Both the position numbers and the translations under genes were made by a program. A DNA stretch of 41,347 nucleotides from Mollicutes bacterium (GTDB lineage: Bacteria > Bacillota_I > Bacilli_A > Izemoplasmatales > Izemoplasmataceae), in assembly GCA_003551455.1 (NCBI GenBank), contig PUMR01000062.1, positions 1-41,347 of the forward strand, given 5' to 3'. Shown here one piece after another: positions 1 through 7,398 of this stretch. The stretch's first letter is position 1; the number at the start of each line of letters is the position of its first letter. The notes beneath the pieces are model-generated. The model ran no database searches, was not told the origin of the DNA, and worked only from the letters and a program-made list of their open reading frames with translations.

Positions 1-2
1 AC

Positions 3-581
3 GAATCGCTGACCTCCCGCGACTACATCAACGAGAAAATCCGGACGATCCTCGACGAAGCGACGGACCCCTGGGGCATCAAGATCAACCGTGTCGAAGT
101 CAAGAACATCATCCCGCCCAAGGACATCCGCGAAGCGATGGAGAAACAGATGCGCGCCGAACGTGAGAAGCGCCAGTCCATCCTCATCGCCGAAGGTAAC
201 AAGCGCTCGGCCATCCTGAACGCCGAAGGTGAGAAAGAGGCACGCATCCTCGCCGCCGACGGTGAGAAACAGACCCGCATCCTCGAGGCCGAAGGACAGG
301 CGGAAGCGATCCTCAAGGTCCAGAAAGCGACTTCGAAAGGTATCGAGCTCATCAAGGCCGCCGAAGCCGACGAAGCGTTCCTGCGCCTCGAAGCCTACAA
401 AGCCATGGAGAAAGTCGCCGAAGGACAGGCCACGAAACTCGTCATCCCCTCCGACATGCAAGGCATGGTCGGCATGGCCTCCACGCTCGCCGAAGCCTTC
501 GAGAGCACCCCGAAGCCCAAACTTTCCGACAAGACCAAGAAGTCTCTCGAAGAGAAGAAGGAAAGCGCGAAAAAACAATGA
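3..581 (+). CDS. SPFH/band 7 (stomatin-like) protein, 5' truncated
   Basis: The gene enters from outside the window; the frame is open from base 3 and gives the last 192 residues. The first 45 or so are the end of an SPFH domain (DPWGIKINRVEVKNI from residue 22, typical of stomatin/HflK/paraslipin proteins). A long charged Ala/Glu-rich helix follows, with repeated AEGEK-like units, as in the coiled-coil part that drives oligomerisation. The tail is rich in Lys and Glu. Such proteins form large membrane-anchored rings and organise membrane domains or proteases; the N-terminal membrane anchor would lie upstream, out of view. Family membership is seen; the precise role is not known. A bidirectional terminator follows directly. 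Confidence 0.85.
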   Translation, partial: ESLTSRDYINEKIRTILDEATDPWGIKINRVEVKNIIPPKDIREAMEKQMRAEREKRQSILIAEGNKRSAILNAEGEKEARILAADGEKQTRILEAEGQAEAILKVQKATSKGIELIKAAEADEAFLRLEAYKAMEKVAEGQATKLVIPSDMQGMVGMASTLAEAFESTPKPKLSDKTKKSLEEKKESAKKQ

Positions 582-613
582 AAAAAGTGCCCTGGGTTTC
601 CAGGGCACTTTTT
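582..613. terminator. Bidirectional terminator between SPFH gene and asnS
   Basis: A 14-bp perfect stem (AAAAAGTGCCCTGG, 582-595, with its complement 600-613) closes a GTTT loop. It has an A-run on one side and a T-run on the other, so it can end transcription of both convergent genes. It overlaps the stop codons of both. Confidence 0.9.
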
Positions 614-1998
614 CAAAATTCACAGTTCTTCGGCGTTCTCGGAAACGGGATCACATCGCGGATGTTCTTGACGCCCGTGATATACATGAGCATCCGGTCG
701 AAGCCGAGTCCGAATCCGGAATGCGGCACACTGCCGAAGCGCCGCAACTCCAGATACCAGCCGAGCTCTTCCTCGTCCACGTCCATCTCTTTCATCCTTC
801 TTTTCAGGATGTCGTAACGTTCTTCGCGTTGCGAGGCCCCGACGATCTCGCCGGCTCCCGGTACGAGGAGGTCACAGGCGGCAACCGTCTCCTCGTCATC
901 GTTCAGCCGCATGTAGAAGGCCTTGATGTCTTTCGGCCAATCCGTCACGAAGACGGGACCCCCGAAATGTTCCACCAGGGCTTTCTGATGCTCGGTGGCG
1001 AGGTCTCCCCCCTGCTTGGGCGGAGTGTCAAAGGAGTGGTCCGTACCGCTGAGAATCGCGACCGCCTCCTTGTGGGTGACTTTATGGAAGTCGCTTCCGA
1101 CGATGCTCTCGAGCTTCGCGATGAGTCCTTTCTCGATGAAACGGTCGAGGAAAGCCATCTCCTTTTCCGCATGTGTGAGCACATAACGGATGATGTCCTT
1201 CACCATGTCCTCGGAAAGCTCCATGATGTCATCGAGGTCCGCAAAAGCGACCTCGGGTTCAACCATCCAGAACTCCGAGGCGTGCGTAGGCGTGTGGGAT
1301 TTTTCCGCCCGGAAAGTGGGGCCGAATGTGTAGACGGAACGGAAGGCTTGGGCGAAGGCCTCGGCTTGTAGTTGTCCCGAGACGGTCAGATTGGTCTTCT
1401 TGCCGAAGAAATCTTCCTCGGGGTCGATGTCTCCACCCTTTTTCCGGATTGTCTCCGGTGTGAGGGTCGTGACCCGGAACATCTCACCCGCACCCTCCGC
1501 ATCGCTCGCGGTGATGATGGGACTGGCCAGATGGATGAAATTGCGGCTTTGGAAGAATTCATGGATGGCATGCGTGAGGAGGCTCCGAATCCTGAACACC
1601 GCGGTGAACAGATTCGTTCTTCCTCTGAGGTGGGCGTGTTTGCGTAAAAACTCCCGGGAATGCCGTTTCGGCTGCAAGGGATAATCCTCGGGCGAATCAC
1701 CGATGATACGGATGACGCGCGCTTTCATTTCGAAGGGTTGGGCCCTCTTCGGGGTCAACACGACCTCGCCCGCGACCTCGATGCTGGCCCCGGTGCGGAT
1801 CTTGCGCACCAAAGCCAAATCCTCGGTCTGACCTTCTTCATACACAACCTGGATGGTATCGAAACAGGTCCCGTCATTCACGTTGATGAAACCGAAGGCC
1901 TTCTGGGCGCGATGATTGCGTACCCACCCCTTCAATACGACCTCTTCTCCGACATGTTCTTCATGGGTCTCGACCAGGTCTTTCACGGTCATGTCCAT
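613..1998 (-). CDS. asnS: Asparaginyl-tRNA synthetase
   Basis: Charges tRNA-Asn with asparagine in the cytoplasm. It has an N-terminal OB-fold anticodon-binding domain (VVLKGWVRNHRAQKAFGFINVNDG) and a class II catalytic core: motif 2 with FRAEKSHTPTHASEFWMVEPE and motif 3 with GFGLGFDRMLMYITG. The C-terminus PFPRTPKNCEF is typical of AsnRS and separates it from AspRS. I place the start at the ATG at 1998 (461 aa), because GAGGAGG lies 7 bases before it; the ATG six bases upstream lies too close to that ribosome site. A T-box leader and a strong promoter precede it. It is a single-gene unit, convergent with the SPFH gene. Confidence 0.96.
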   Translation of the reverse strand: MDMTVKDLVETHEEHVGEEVVLKGWVRNHRAQKAFGFINVNDGTCFDTIQVVYEEGQTEDLALVRKIRTGASIEVAGEVVLTPKRAQPFEMKARVIRIIGDSPEDYPLQPKRHSREFLRKHAHLRGRTNLFTAVFRIRSLLTHAIHEFFQSRNFIHLASPIITASDAEGAGEMFRVTTLTPETIRKKGGDIDPEEDFFGKKTNLTVSGQLQAEAFAQAFRSVYTFGPTFRAEKSHTPTHASEFWMVEPEVAFADLDDIMELSEDMVKDIIRYVLTHAEKEMAFLDRFIEKGLIAKLESIVGSDFHKVTHKEAVAILSGTDHSFDTPPKQGGDLATEHQKALVEHFGGPVFVTDWPKDIKAFYMRLNDDEETVAACDLLVPGAGEIVGASQREERYDILKRRMKEMDVDEEELGWYLELRRFGSVPHSGFGLGFDRMLMYITGVKNIRDVIPFPRTPKNCEF

Positions 1999-2018
1999 CG
2001 TCATTCCTCCTCTTTTTA

Positions 2019-2239
2019 CAAAAAAACGCCCTTGCGCTCAAGGACGAAAGTCTTCCGCGGTACCACCTTGTTTCAAAGAGCACTCTCGCTTTTAACGCAA
2101 GCATACGGATGGGTCTACTCGATTCTTCCATCTCTCCCGGTGTTTTTCGCCCGGCTTTCATTTCCGGCTCGCACCATTCCGGAATCGCTTGGAAGAGGGA
2201 GCCGGACGAACTGTCCGATCATCGATTTGTGTATGTCAT
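2019..2239 (-). ncRNA. T-box riboswitch leader of asnS (Asn specifier AAC)
   Basis: The minus strand carries the T-box core GGTGGTACCGCGG (2055-2067), then an 8-bp terminator hairpin (2027-2046) followed by a run of eight T (2019-2026). The candidate specifier AAC (2142-2144) sits in GGGCGAAA-AAC-ACC. The serS leader of this window has the same context, GGGCGAAA-TCC-ACC, with a Ser codon, which supports both assignments. T-box leaders read uncharged tRNA: binding forms the antiterminator and turns the synthetase gene on. The leader 5' end is inferred from the -10 box at 2246-2251. Confidence 0.92.
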
Positions 2240-2245
2240 AATTTG

Positions 2246-2273
2246 ATTATAAAGCATAAATGCCGTTTGTCAA
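2246..2273 (-). promoter_or_regulatory. asnS promoter
   Basis: On the minus strand TTGACA (2268-2273), a 16-base spacer and TATAAT (2246-2251): full consensus for both boxes, directly upstream of the T-box leader. The -10 box overlaps TATAAA on the plus strand (2248-2253), which could serve the divergent RDD gene weakly (TTGTGT 15 bases upstream). Confidence 0.88.
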
Positions 2274-2318
2274 CTCGTCTCACCGCTTCACCGATCACCG
2301 TAAAAGGAGGAAACGTAC

Positions 2319-2999
2319 ATGGAAAACTACCAGAATGTCTTGTTGCGACGGCTCTTTGCCGCTTTCTTCGATTTTGTCCTCTTCCAGACGCTCTGGTCGT
2401 TGAGTCTGCAGCTCACAATCCCCATCATCGGCTGGGAAGCGTTCATCGACTGGATCGTGGAAGGGGAGATCGGCATCGAGGACGAGGTCACTGCCGCCTA
2501 TGCCGCCTACACCATCGTCTCCGCACTTCTCGGGGTGGTCATCGGCATCCTCTATTACGCCTACGTTCCCTGGATCAAAGACGGCAAGACGCTCGGAAAA
2601 ACCCTCATGGGTGTGAAAGTCGTGGACGGCCGCGGGAGGAACCCTTCCGTGTTGAAACACATGGCAAGGGCGATCATGCTCTGGGGGATCTATGTCGTCA
2701 CACCGCTTTCTTTCACCATCCTCATCGACCCTCTCATCTACACCATGTTGACGAGTGCGGCGGGCCTGCTTTTCTACACGGTCGCTTTTGCCGGCCTGTT
2801 CATGTTGTTCTTCCGCGGAGACTCCCGGGGCCCGCACGACCTTTTGGCCGAGACCCGGATCGTCGACGAGAACTTCGAACCATCCTGGGAGATGGTCGAA
2901 CCGGACCTCCGCAAGGAGGATTGGGCAGCCAAAGAGACCATCGACCGTAAGGACGACTTCCTTGCCGAATACGACGAGCGGGATCCTTGGAAGAGATGA
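2319..2999 (+). CDS. RDD family membrane protein
   Basis: A 226-residue membrane protein of the RDD family. The N-terminus LLRRLFAAFFDFVLF has the Arg/Asp pattern that names the family in the first membrane segment (about 9-30). GKTLGKTLMGVKVV (89-102) and the late GPHDLLAETRIV (171-182) are the other family signatures. Hydrophobic segments are near 62-85, 115-135 and 143-167; the last 45 residues are soluble and acidic. Function is mostly unknown; some members affect ion or Na+/H+ exchange. AAAAGGAGG lies just before the ATG. It is a single gene between the asnS leader and a shared terminator, convergent with prs. Confidence 0.88.
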   Translation: MENYQNVLLRRLFAAFFDFVLFQTLWSLSLQLTIPIIGWEAFIDWIVEGEIGIEDEVTAAYAAYTIVSALLGVVIGILYYAYVPWIKDGKTLGKTLMGVKVVDGRGRNPSVLKHMARAIMLWGIYVVTPLSFTILIDPLIYTMLTSAAGLLFYTVAFAGLFMLFFRGDSRGPHDLLAETRIVDENFEPSWEMVEPDLRKEDWAAKETIDRKDDFLAEYDERDPWKR

Positions 3000-3012
3000 A
3001 AAGGAAGAGATG

Positions 3013-3047
3013 AAAAAGTCCGCGGGCCATTGGTCCGCGGACTTTTT
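3013..3047. terminator. Bidirectional terminator between RDD gene and prs
   Basis: AAAAAGTCCGCGG (3013-3025) pairs perfectly with 3035-3047, and the stem continues inward to about 16 bp with a three-base loop. It has A and T runs on the two sides and serves two convergent genes. Confidence 0.9.
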
Positions 3048-3072
3048 TGTGCATCGGTCTGGAGCCGGTGTT

Positions 3073-4032
3073 TCAATGTGGTTCGAAAAGGTCGGAAAGG
3101 GGTTTGTCCTGCAAAATGTTCAAGATTCCCTGTCCGAGCAGGGGCGCGACCGAGAGTTGCACGACCTTGTCGGATTGCTGGTCCTCCCTAAGCTGGATGG
3201 TGTTCGTGCAGATGACCTTCTTGATGCCGCTGCGGTTGATCCGTTCGATGGCCGGATGGGAGAAGATGGGGTGTGTGCAGGCGGCATAGACCTGGATGGC
3301 ACCGGCGTCTTTCAAGGCCTCCGCGGCGATACCGATGGTTCCCGCGGTGTCGATCAGGTCGTCGATGATGATGGCGGTCTTGCCCGACACATCCCCGACG
3401 ATGTTCATGACCTCGGCCTTGTTGGGGCTCGGCCGGCTCTTGTCGATGATGGCGATGGGCGCATGCATGGCGTTGCCGAGGAGGCGGGCTCTGGCCGCAC
3501 CGCCGTGGTCGGGTGACACGATGACGATATTGTTTTCATCCAAGGTCTCCCGGAGATAGTCGACAATGATCGGCATCCCGAAGAAATTGTCGATCGGGAT
3601 GTCGAAAAACCCTTGGATCTGTCCGGCATGAAGGTCCATCGATATGACCCGGTCCGCGCCGGCGACCTCGATCAGATTGGCCACGAGCTTGGCGGATATG
3701 GGCTGTCTGGCCGCGGATTTCCTGTCTTGGCGGGAGTAGCCATAATAGGGCATCACCACATTCACCGTCTTGGCAGAGGCCCGGCGTACAGCATCGATCA
3801 TGACCAGAAGTTCCATGATGTGTTCGTTGACCGGCGGCTGGGTGGATTGGATGATGAATACCTGGTGTCCTCGGACCGTCTCTTCGATATCGACGCCGAT
3901 CTCTCCATCCGCGAATCGCTTGAGGTCACATTTGCTCAAAGGAATCTTCGTGTAATCGGAAATCTCTTCTGCGAGTTTCGGGTTGGCACTCAAGGTGAAC
4001 AGTTTCACTTTTTCGCCACTATACGTTGCCAT
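3073..4032 (-). CDS. prs: Ribose-phosphate pyrophosphokinase (PRPP synthase)
   Basis: Makes PRPP from ribose-5-phosphate and ATP for purine, pyrimidine, His, Trp and NAD synthesis. Class I motifs are clear: the ATP-site SRQDRK (100-105), the metal-binding [11 protein letters not shown] (133-143) and the PRPP loop DDLIDTAGT (224-232). Length is 319 aa, usual for the family. I chose the ATG at 4032 because the protein then aligns with family N-termini ([12 protein letters not shown]). A GTG at 4038 sits closer to GGAGG (5 bases instead of 11) and is an alternative. It follows spoVG, as in Bacillus, but the usual glmU between them is missing. Confidence 0.96.
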   Translation of the reverse strand: MATYSGEKVKLFTLSANPKLAEEISDYTKIPLSKCDLKRFADGEIGVDIEETVRGHQVFIIQSTQPPVNEHIMELLVMIDAVRRASAKTVNVVMPYYGYSRQDRKSAARQPISAKLVANLIEVAGADRVISMDLHAGQIQGFFDIPIDNFFGMPIIVDYLRETLDENNIVIVSPDHGGAARARLLGNAMHAPIAIIDKSRPSPNKAEVMNIVGDVSGKTAIIIDDLIDTAGTIGIAAEALKDAGAIQVYAACTHPIFSHPAIERINRSGIKKVICTNTIQLREDQQSDKVVQLSVAPLLGQGILNILQDKPLSDLFEPH

Positions 4033-4075
4033 GGCCACGTTACCCTCCATATCGATTATTTACATCATGCGGGAA

Positions 4076-4094
4076 GGGTGTCTCTCGGACACCC
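4076..4094 (-). other. Hairpin in the prs leader
   Basis: GGGTGTC (4076-4082) pairs with GACACCC (4088-4094) around a 5-base loop, about 45 bases upstream of prs. No T-run follows on the minus strand, so it is probably not an efficient terminator. Its role is unknown. Confidence 0.45.
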
Positions 4095-4138
4095 CCCACC
4101 ACCTTGCTCTTTCGCAAAATGACAATATCGCAAAGAAA

Positions 4139-4162
4139 ATGCAACTTCCGTGAAAGTTGCAT
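4139..4162 (-). terminator. Terminator after spoVG
   Basis: ATGCAACTT (4139-4147) and AAGTTGCAT (4154-4162) form a 9-bp stem with a 6-base loop; TTTTCTTTG follows on the minus strand. It would separate spoVG from prs at least partly. I found no clear separate prs promoter, so leaky read-through is possible. Confidence 0.75.
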
Positions 4163-4172
4163 CTCTTGTTGT

Positions 4173-4511
4173 TCATTCTTCTTCGGTTTCTTCGACCTCT
4201 TCGGTCGTTTCGCTCTCGGAAGCTTCCGCTTCCTCGGCTTTTTTCTCTTCTTCCTCTTTCTTGAGTTTCTCGTAGGCCTCGATCACGATACCTTCGATGT
4301 AGTCTCGGGTCTCTTGGTTGATGGGATGTGCGACGTCCTTGAACTCGCCGTTCGGCATCTTCCGACTCGGCATCGCCACGAACAACCCTTCCTTGCCGTC
4401 GATCACACGAAGTTCGTGTACCACAAAACAATCGTCAATGGTGATGGCGGCAATCGCCTTCAAGCGGTTCTCGCTGTCGAATATTTTCACCCTGACATCA
4501 GTAATTTCCAT
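4173..4511 (-). CDS. spoVG: SpoVG family RNA/DNA-binding regulator
   Basis: A 112-residue SpoVG protein. The core matches the family closely: MEITDVRVKIF, KAIAAITIDDCFVVHELRVIDGKEGLFVAMPS and GEFKDVAHPINQETR. SpoVG is a small nucleic-acid-binding regulator widespread in Bacillota, including non-sporulating species, so it does not prove sporulation here. The last 30 or so residues are an acidic tail (runs of Glu with Ser/Thr). The start at 4511 is set by GGGGTGGAA two bases upstream. It lies between ispE and prs, the order known from Bacillus, and has its own strong promoter and terminator. Confidence 0.95.
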   Translation of the reverse strand: MEITDVRVKIFDSENRLKAIAAITIDDCFVVHELRVIDGKEGLFVAMPSRKMPNGEFKDVAHPINQETRDYIEGIVIEAYEKLKKEEEEKKAEEAEASESETTEEVEETEEE

Positions 4512-4555
4512 CGTTCCACCCCACAAATTATTGTGTCTTCCCTCTGATACAGTGG

Positions 4556-4584
4556 ATTATACCACAGAAAATGCGCCTTTTCAA
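4556..4584 (-). promoter_or_regulatory. spoVG promoter
   Basis: Minus strand TTGAAA (4579-4584), a 17-base spacer and TATAAT (4556-4561) with an extended TGG before the -10. It lies 45 bases upstream of spoVG and just downstream of the ispE stop. Confidence 0.85.
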
Positions 4585-4609
4585 ATACTTTTGGCAACAT
4601 CAAGCCGTC

Positions 4610-5461
4610 TCAGAGGATTTTTGTCATTTTGGTGAAATGGCTGTGCCGATAATCGTCCTGGATCCGCTCGAGAAGCTCCGTGTTTTTGTCCATGATGAAG
4701 AAGGTGGGACCCGAACCGCTCATGAGATACCCGTCCGCATTGTAGCCTTCGAGTTCTTCATGCAGTTTCCGGGCTTCCTCATAGACAGAGAAACAGAAAG
4801 GTTGCAGGGCATTGTGCAGTTCTTTGACGATCAATGAATAGTTCTTGTTGTAGATGGCGTTGGTCATGCCGGTGATCTTGACATTCTCCACTTCTCGCAT
4901 GTCCAGAGCTTCGAAGACCTTTTTCGTGCTCACCCGTACGGGCGGTGTCACAAGGAGGACGGGGATATTGAGTTTCTGTTTCAGGAAAAGGAGTTCTTCC
5001 CCTTTCCCCCGGGCGATACAGAGAAGGTTGTGAACGCAATAGGGGACATCGGCGCCGAAGCGTTCACCGATCTTTTCCAACTCCTCCGCCTTTTTCTTCA
5101 AGCGGAAGAGTTTGTTCAATCCCCGTAGGGTCGCAGCGCAATCCGCACTGCCACCGCCCATCCCGGCGGCCAACGGAAGGTTCTTCTCGATATGGATTTC
5201 CACACCGTGGGGGATGTTTTCTTCCCGCATAAGATAGTCCGCCGCCTGGTAGACGAGATTGTCCTCGACATTCTTGGTGATGAACGCTGATGCAGTGATA
5301 TGGATTCCCGGTTCATCCTTCTTGGTGAAAGTGAGAACATCATGGATCTCCAAAGGGGCCATGACCATCTCCAGATTGTGGTACTGGTCCTCTCTCTTTC
5401 CCAAGACATCCAAGAACAGATTGACTTTCGCGTAGGCCTTCTCTTTGACCGTCCTGCCCAT
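4610..5461 (-). CDS. ispE: 4-diphosphocytidyl-2-C-methyl-D-erythritol kinase
   Basis: Phosphorylates CDP-methylerythritol in the non-mevalonate (MEP) isoprenoid pathway. It is a GHMP kinase of 283 aa: KAYAKVNLFLDV at the N-terminus (catalytic Lys about 12), the ATP loop PLAAGMGGGSADCA (96-109), GADVPYC (Asp about 138) and a C-terminal LMSGSGPTFF. The start at 5461 is set by the family N-terminus and by GGAAGGG seven bases upstream; a longer in-frame extension reaches back into rsmA and has no ribosome site. The gap to the rsmA stop is 4 bases, so the two are probably translated together. The rsmA-ispE order is conserved in Bacillota. Confidence 0.95.
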   Translation of the reverse strand: MGRTVKEKAYAKVNLFLDVLGKREDQYHNLEMVMAPLEIHDVLTFTKKDEPGIHITASAFITKNVEDNLVYQAADYLMREENIPHGVEIHIEKNLPLAAGMGGGSADCAATLRGLNKLFRLKKKAEELEKIGERFGADVPYCVHNLLCIARGKGEELLFLKQKLNIPVLLVTPPVRVSTKKVFEALDMREVENVKITGMTNAIYNKNYSLIVKELHNALQPFCFSVYEEARKLHEELEGYNADGYLMSGSGPTFFIMDKNTELLERIQDDYRHSHFTKMTKIL

Positions 5462-5465
5462 GAAC

Positions 5466-6356
5466 TCACCCTTCCTCTTTGTTTTCACGTGGAACATTGG
5501 CATGTAAGAGAAAAAACTCTCGCGCCAGTTCCACAAATCCCGCGGGGTCGATCCGTTCGGCGCGGATGTTCCTGTCATAACCCATTTTCTCGAGAAAATC
5601 ACCGGTTTTCACCTTGTCCACACCATAAGCGCTGTGCAGGTTGTTCACCAATGTCTTCCTTCTTTGCGCGAATGCGTTTCTGACAAAATCATGAAATCTC
5701 GATGTTTCACGTGGAACATCGGGTTTCTCTTTGACTGTCAAACTGATGACCGCACTACCGACCTCGGGTTTGGGGATGAACACCTCCCGCGGCACCCGGA
5801 AGCAGAACTCGGCTTCGGTGTGATGGTGGATGAAGACGCTCAAGGCGTTATAATCTTTGGTACTCGGCCGCGCCGTGAGTCTTTTGGCGACCTCGAGCTG
5901 TACCATGAGGACATACCTGTCAATCCGCCGGTTCTTCTCGAGACAGTTCGTGATGAAGGGTGTGGTTATATAATACGGCAAATTCGCCACAACGACAACA
6001 TTTTCATAGGATTCGTCCAGTTTTTCCATCTCTTCGTCCAAATCGACTTTCAAGACATCCTCATGCAAGAGGGTGAAATTCTGGACATCCGCGAAAGCCT
6101 CTTTCAGCACCGCCACGAGCTTGTCGTCTATCTCGACCGCCAAGACATGCCCCGCCGCGGCGACGAGATAACGGGTCAGACTCCCCAGTCCCGGTCCGAT
6201 TTCGATGACGAGCGTATTCTCGTCCAATGCCGCCGTCCGCATGATCTTTCTGAGAATCCCGTCATCAATGAGAAAATTCTGCCCGAACCGCTTTTTCAGC
6301 CGGATACGATGGCCCGCGAGGAGTTCCTTGACGGCTTTCGGCGTCGATATCTCCAC
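5466..6356 (-). CDS. rsmA: 16S rRNA (adenine1518/1519-N6)-dimethyltransferase
   Basis: Dimethylates the two adjacent adenines in helix 45 of 16S rRNA late in 30S assembly (also called KsgA). Motifs are complete: KKRFGQNFLID (21-31), the SAM loop IEIGPGLGSLTRYL (51-64) and the catalytic NLPYYI (125-130). Length is 296 aa. The start codon is GTG at 6356, four bases after the stop of the lipid kinase gene, so translation is probably coupled. Two parS-like sites are embedded in the coding sequence (5481-5496 and 5703-5718); they encode VPRE-type peptides near the C-terminus. Confidence 0.96.
   Translation of the reverse strand: MEISTPKAVKELLAGHRIRLKKRFGQNFLIDDGILRKIMRTAALDENTLVIEIGPGLGSLTRYLVAAAGHVLAVEIDDKLVAVLKEAFADVQNFTLLHEDVLKVDLDEEMEKLDESYENVVVVANLPYYITTPFITNCLEKNRRIDRYVLMVQLEVAKRLTARPSTKDYNALSVFIHHHTEAEFCFRVPREVFIPKPEVGSAVISLTVKEKPDVPRETSRFHDFVRNAFAQRRKTLVNNLHSAYGVDKVKTGDFLEKMGYDRNIRAERIDPAGFVELAREFFLLHANVPRENKEEG
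5481..5496. other. parS: parS-like site 1 (inside rsmA)
   Basis: Read on the minus strand TGTTCCACGTGAAAAC: 14 of 16 positions match the Bacillus-type parS consensus TGTTNCACGTGAAACA, differing only in the last two bases. This would be a binding site for the ParB/Spo0J CTPase clamp that loads near the origin. Confidence 0.65.
5703..5718. other. parS: parS site 2 (inside rsmA), exact consensus
   Basis: TGTTTCACGTGGAACA; its complement TGTTCCACGTGAAACA is an exact match to the 16-bp consensus TGTTNCACGTGAAACA. It lies 222 bases from site 1. Confidence 0.88.
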
Positions 6357-6360
6357 AAGC

Positions 6361-7284
6361 TCACCACTCCTTCCGCAAGGACTGGTTCGGAAAGAGTTTG
6401 CGCTTCTTTCCGCTGATGAGAATCCTCAGGCCCTGTCTTTCCACTTCGAAATCGAGGCTTCCGATTTCGCCCTTCTCTCCGTCGAGGGTCCACCGATGTG
6501 ATTCCACCGGGTGTATCCGGGCTTTTTCGACAGTCTTGCGGCTTATGCCGGGCAAACTTGTGGGATCGAATATGAACGAGAGGGCGTAGAGGATGTTGTT
6601 CAGGAACGGGATATGGCGATAGGTCACAAGATCGATGCGACCATCATCGAGCACCGGCGAATCGATCAGCTTGAACCCGGCCACGTGACGTGAGTTGACG
6701 ACAAGCACCAGCGAGTAGTTCCCTTCGATGCGCTCTTGTCCGATTTCTACCTTCAACCGCATCTTCCTGATACGGAAGAACTGTTTCACGCCGGAGAGGA
6801 CGTAGGCGAGATACCCGAACCTCTCTTTCATGTCGCTCGGTGTTCGGAAACTGATGTCCACATAATTCCCCAAAGCCGCGACATAGGTGAAATACCCTTG
6901 ATTGGTCCGTACGACGTCCATTTTCGCAGATAGCCCCGCTCGGATCGTATCCAGGCTTTTGGGGAATTTTTTGCTTACACCCAAAGTGCGGGCGATGTCG
7001 CATGATGTGCCGGCGGGTACATAACCGACCAGTGGCCGTTTCTCGGTAAGGAAGATTCCGTTCAAGCATTCGTTGAACGTCCCGTCGCCACCGACGATGA
7101 TGAGAAGGTCGGCGTTGTCTTCACAAGCTTTCTTTGCCAAGTCCACAGCGTGGGACGGGCGTTGGGTCTCCACTATGTTACACGTGAAACCTATCGATTC
7201 CACGTGTTCACGGATCAGTGGAATCACTTTTTGCGTTTTGCCACGACCGCTGATTGGATTGTAGATGACTGTGCATTTCTTCAT
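6361..7284 (-). CDS. Diacylglycerol/lipid kinase family protein (DagK_cat)
   Basis: A soluble lipid kinase of the diacylglycerol kinase catalytic family (DgkB/YegS/LCB5 group), 307 aa. NPISGRGKT near the N-terminus and VGGDGTFNE (64-72) are the nucleotide-binding signatures; YVPAGTSCDIART (about 89-101) is the usual substrate-side motif, with S-C-D where many members have N-D-F or S-N-D. In Gram-positive bacteria this activity recycles diacylglycerol from lipoteichoic acid synthesis, but related enzymes phosphorylate other lipids, so the substrate is uncertain. The ATG at 7284 has only a weak GGTGG upstream. It probably leads a unit with rsmA and ispE. One parS-like site lies inside the coding region and another just upstream. 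Confidence 0.85.
   Translation of the reverse strand: MKKCTVIYNPISGRGKTQKVIPLIREHVESIGFTCNIVETQRPSHAVDLAKKACEDNADLLIIVGGDGTFNECLNGIFLTEKRPLVGYVPAGTSCDIARTLGVSKKFPKSLDTIRAGLSAKMDVVRTNQGYFTYVAALGNYVDISFRTPSDMKERFGYLAYVLSGVKQFFRIRKMRLKVEIGQERIEGNYSLVLVVNSRHVAGFKLIDSPVLDDGRIDLVTYRHIPFLNNILYALSFIFDPTSLPGISRKTVEKARIHPVESHRWTLDGEKGEIGSLDFEVERQGLRILISGKKRKLFPNQSLRKEW
7176..7191. other. parS: parS site 3 (inside lipid kinase gene)
   Basis: TGTTACACGTGAAACC matches the consensus TGTTNCACGTGAAACA at 15 of 16 positions. A degenerate half-like copy around CACGTG (7201-7206) follows 20 bases downstream. Confidence 0.8.
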
Positions 7285-7332
7285 ATGACCACCAACATGT
7301 CAAGGTCTTGCCGTTTTCGAATCAACGCTTTA

Positions 7333-7348
7333 TGTTCCACGTGGAACC
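7333..7348. other. parS: parS site 4 (intergenic, pta-lipid kinase)
   Basis: TGTTCCACGTGGAACC is a near-perfect palindrome matching the parS consensus except in the last base and one central-arm base. It sits in the 114-base gap between pta and the lipid kinase gene, where there is no coding constraint. Confidence 0.8.
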
Positions 7349-7374
7349 TTCGCTGTCTTCGTAAAACAGGGAAA

Positions 7375-7394
7375 GAGCTCGCCCAAGCGAGCTC
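7375..7394 (-). terminator. Terminator after pta
   Basis: GAGCTCGC (7375-7382) pairs with GCGAGCTC (7387-7394) around a 4-base loop; TTTCCCTGTTTT follows on the minus strand. The T-run is interrupted, so efficiency is uncertain. Confidence 0.7.
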
Positions 7395-7398
7395 GCCT

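Noticed and set aside
4173..4511. spoVG as proof of sporulation
   Set aside because: SpoVG is common in non-sporulating Bacillota; no sporulation-specific gene is in the window.
5462..5602. N-terminal extension of IspE
   Set aside because: It overlaps rsmA, has no ribosome site and is not found in the family; the start is 5461.
6681..6696. CACGTG at 6684-6689 in the lipid kinase gene
   Set aside because: Both arms disagree with the parS consensus. CACGTG at 9198 and 17813 fails in the same way.
7196..7211. Further CACGTG sequence next to parS site 3
   Set aside because: Only the central CACGTG and part of one arm fit parS; the other arm does not match. Not counted as a site.
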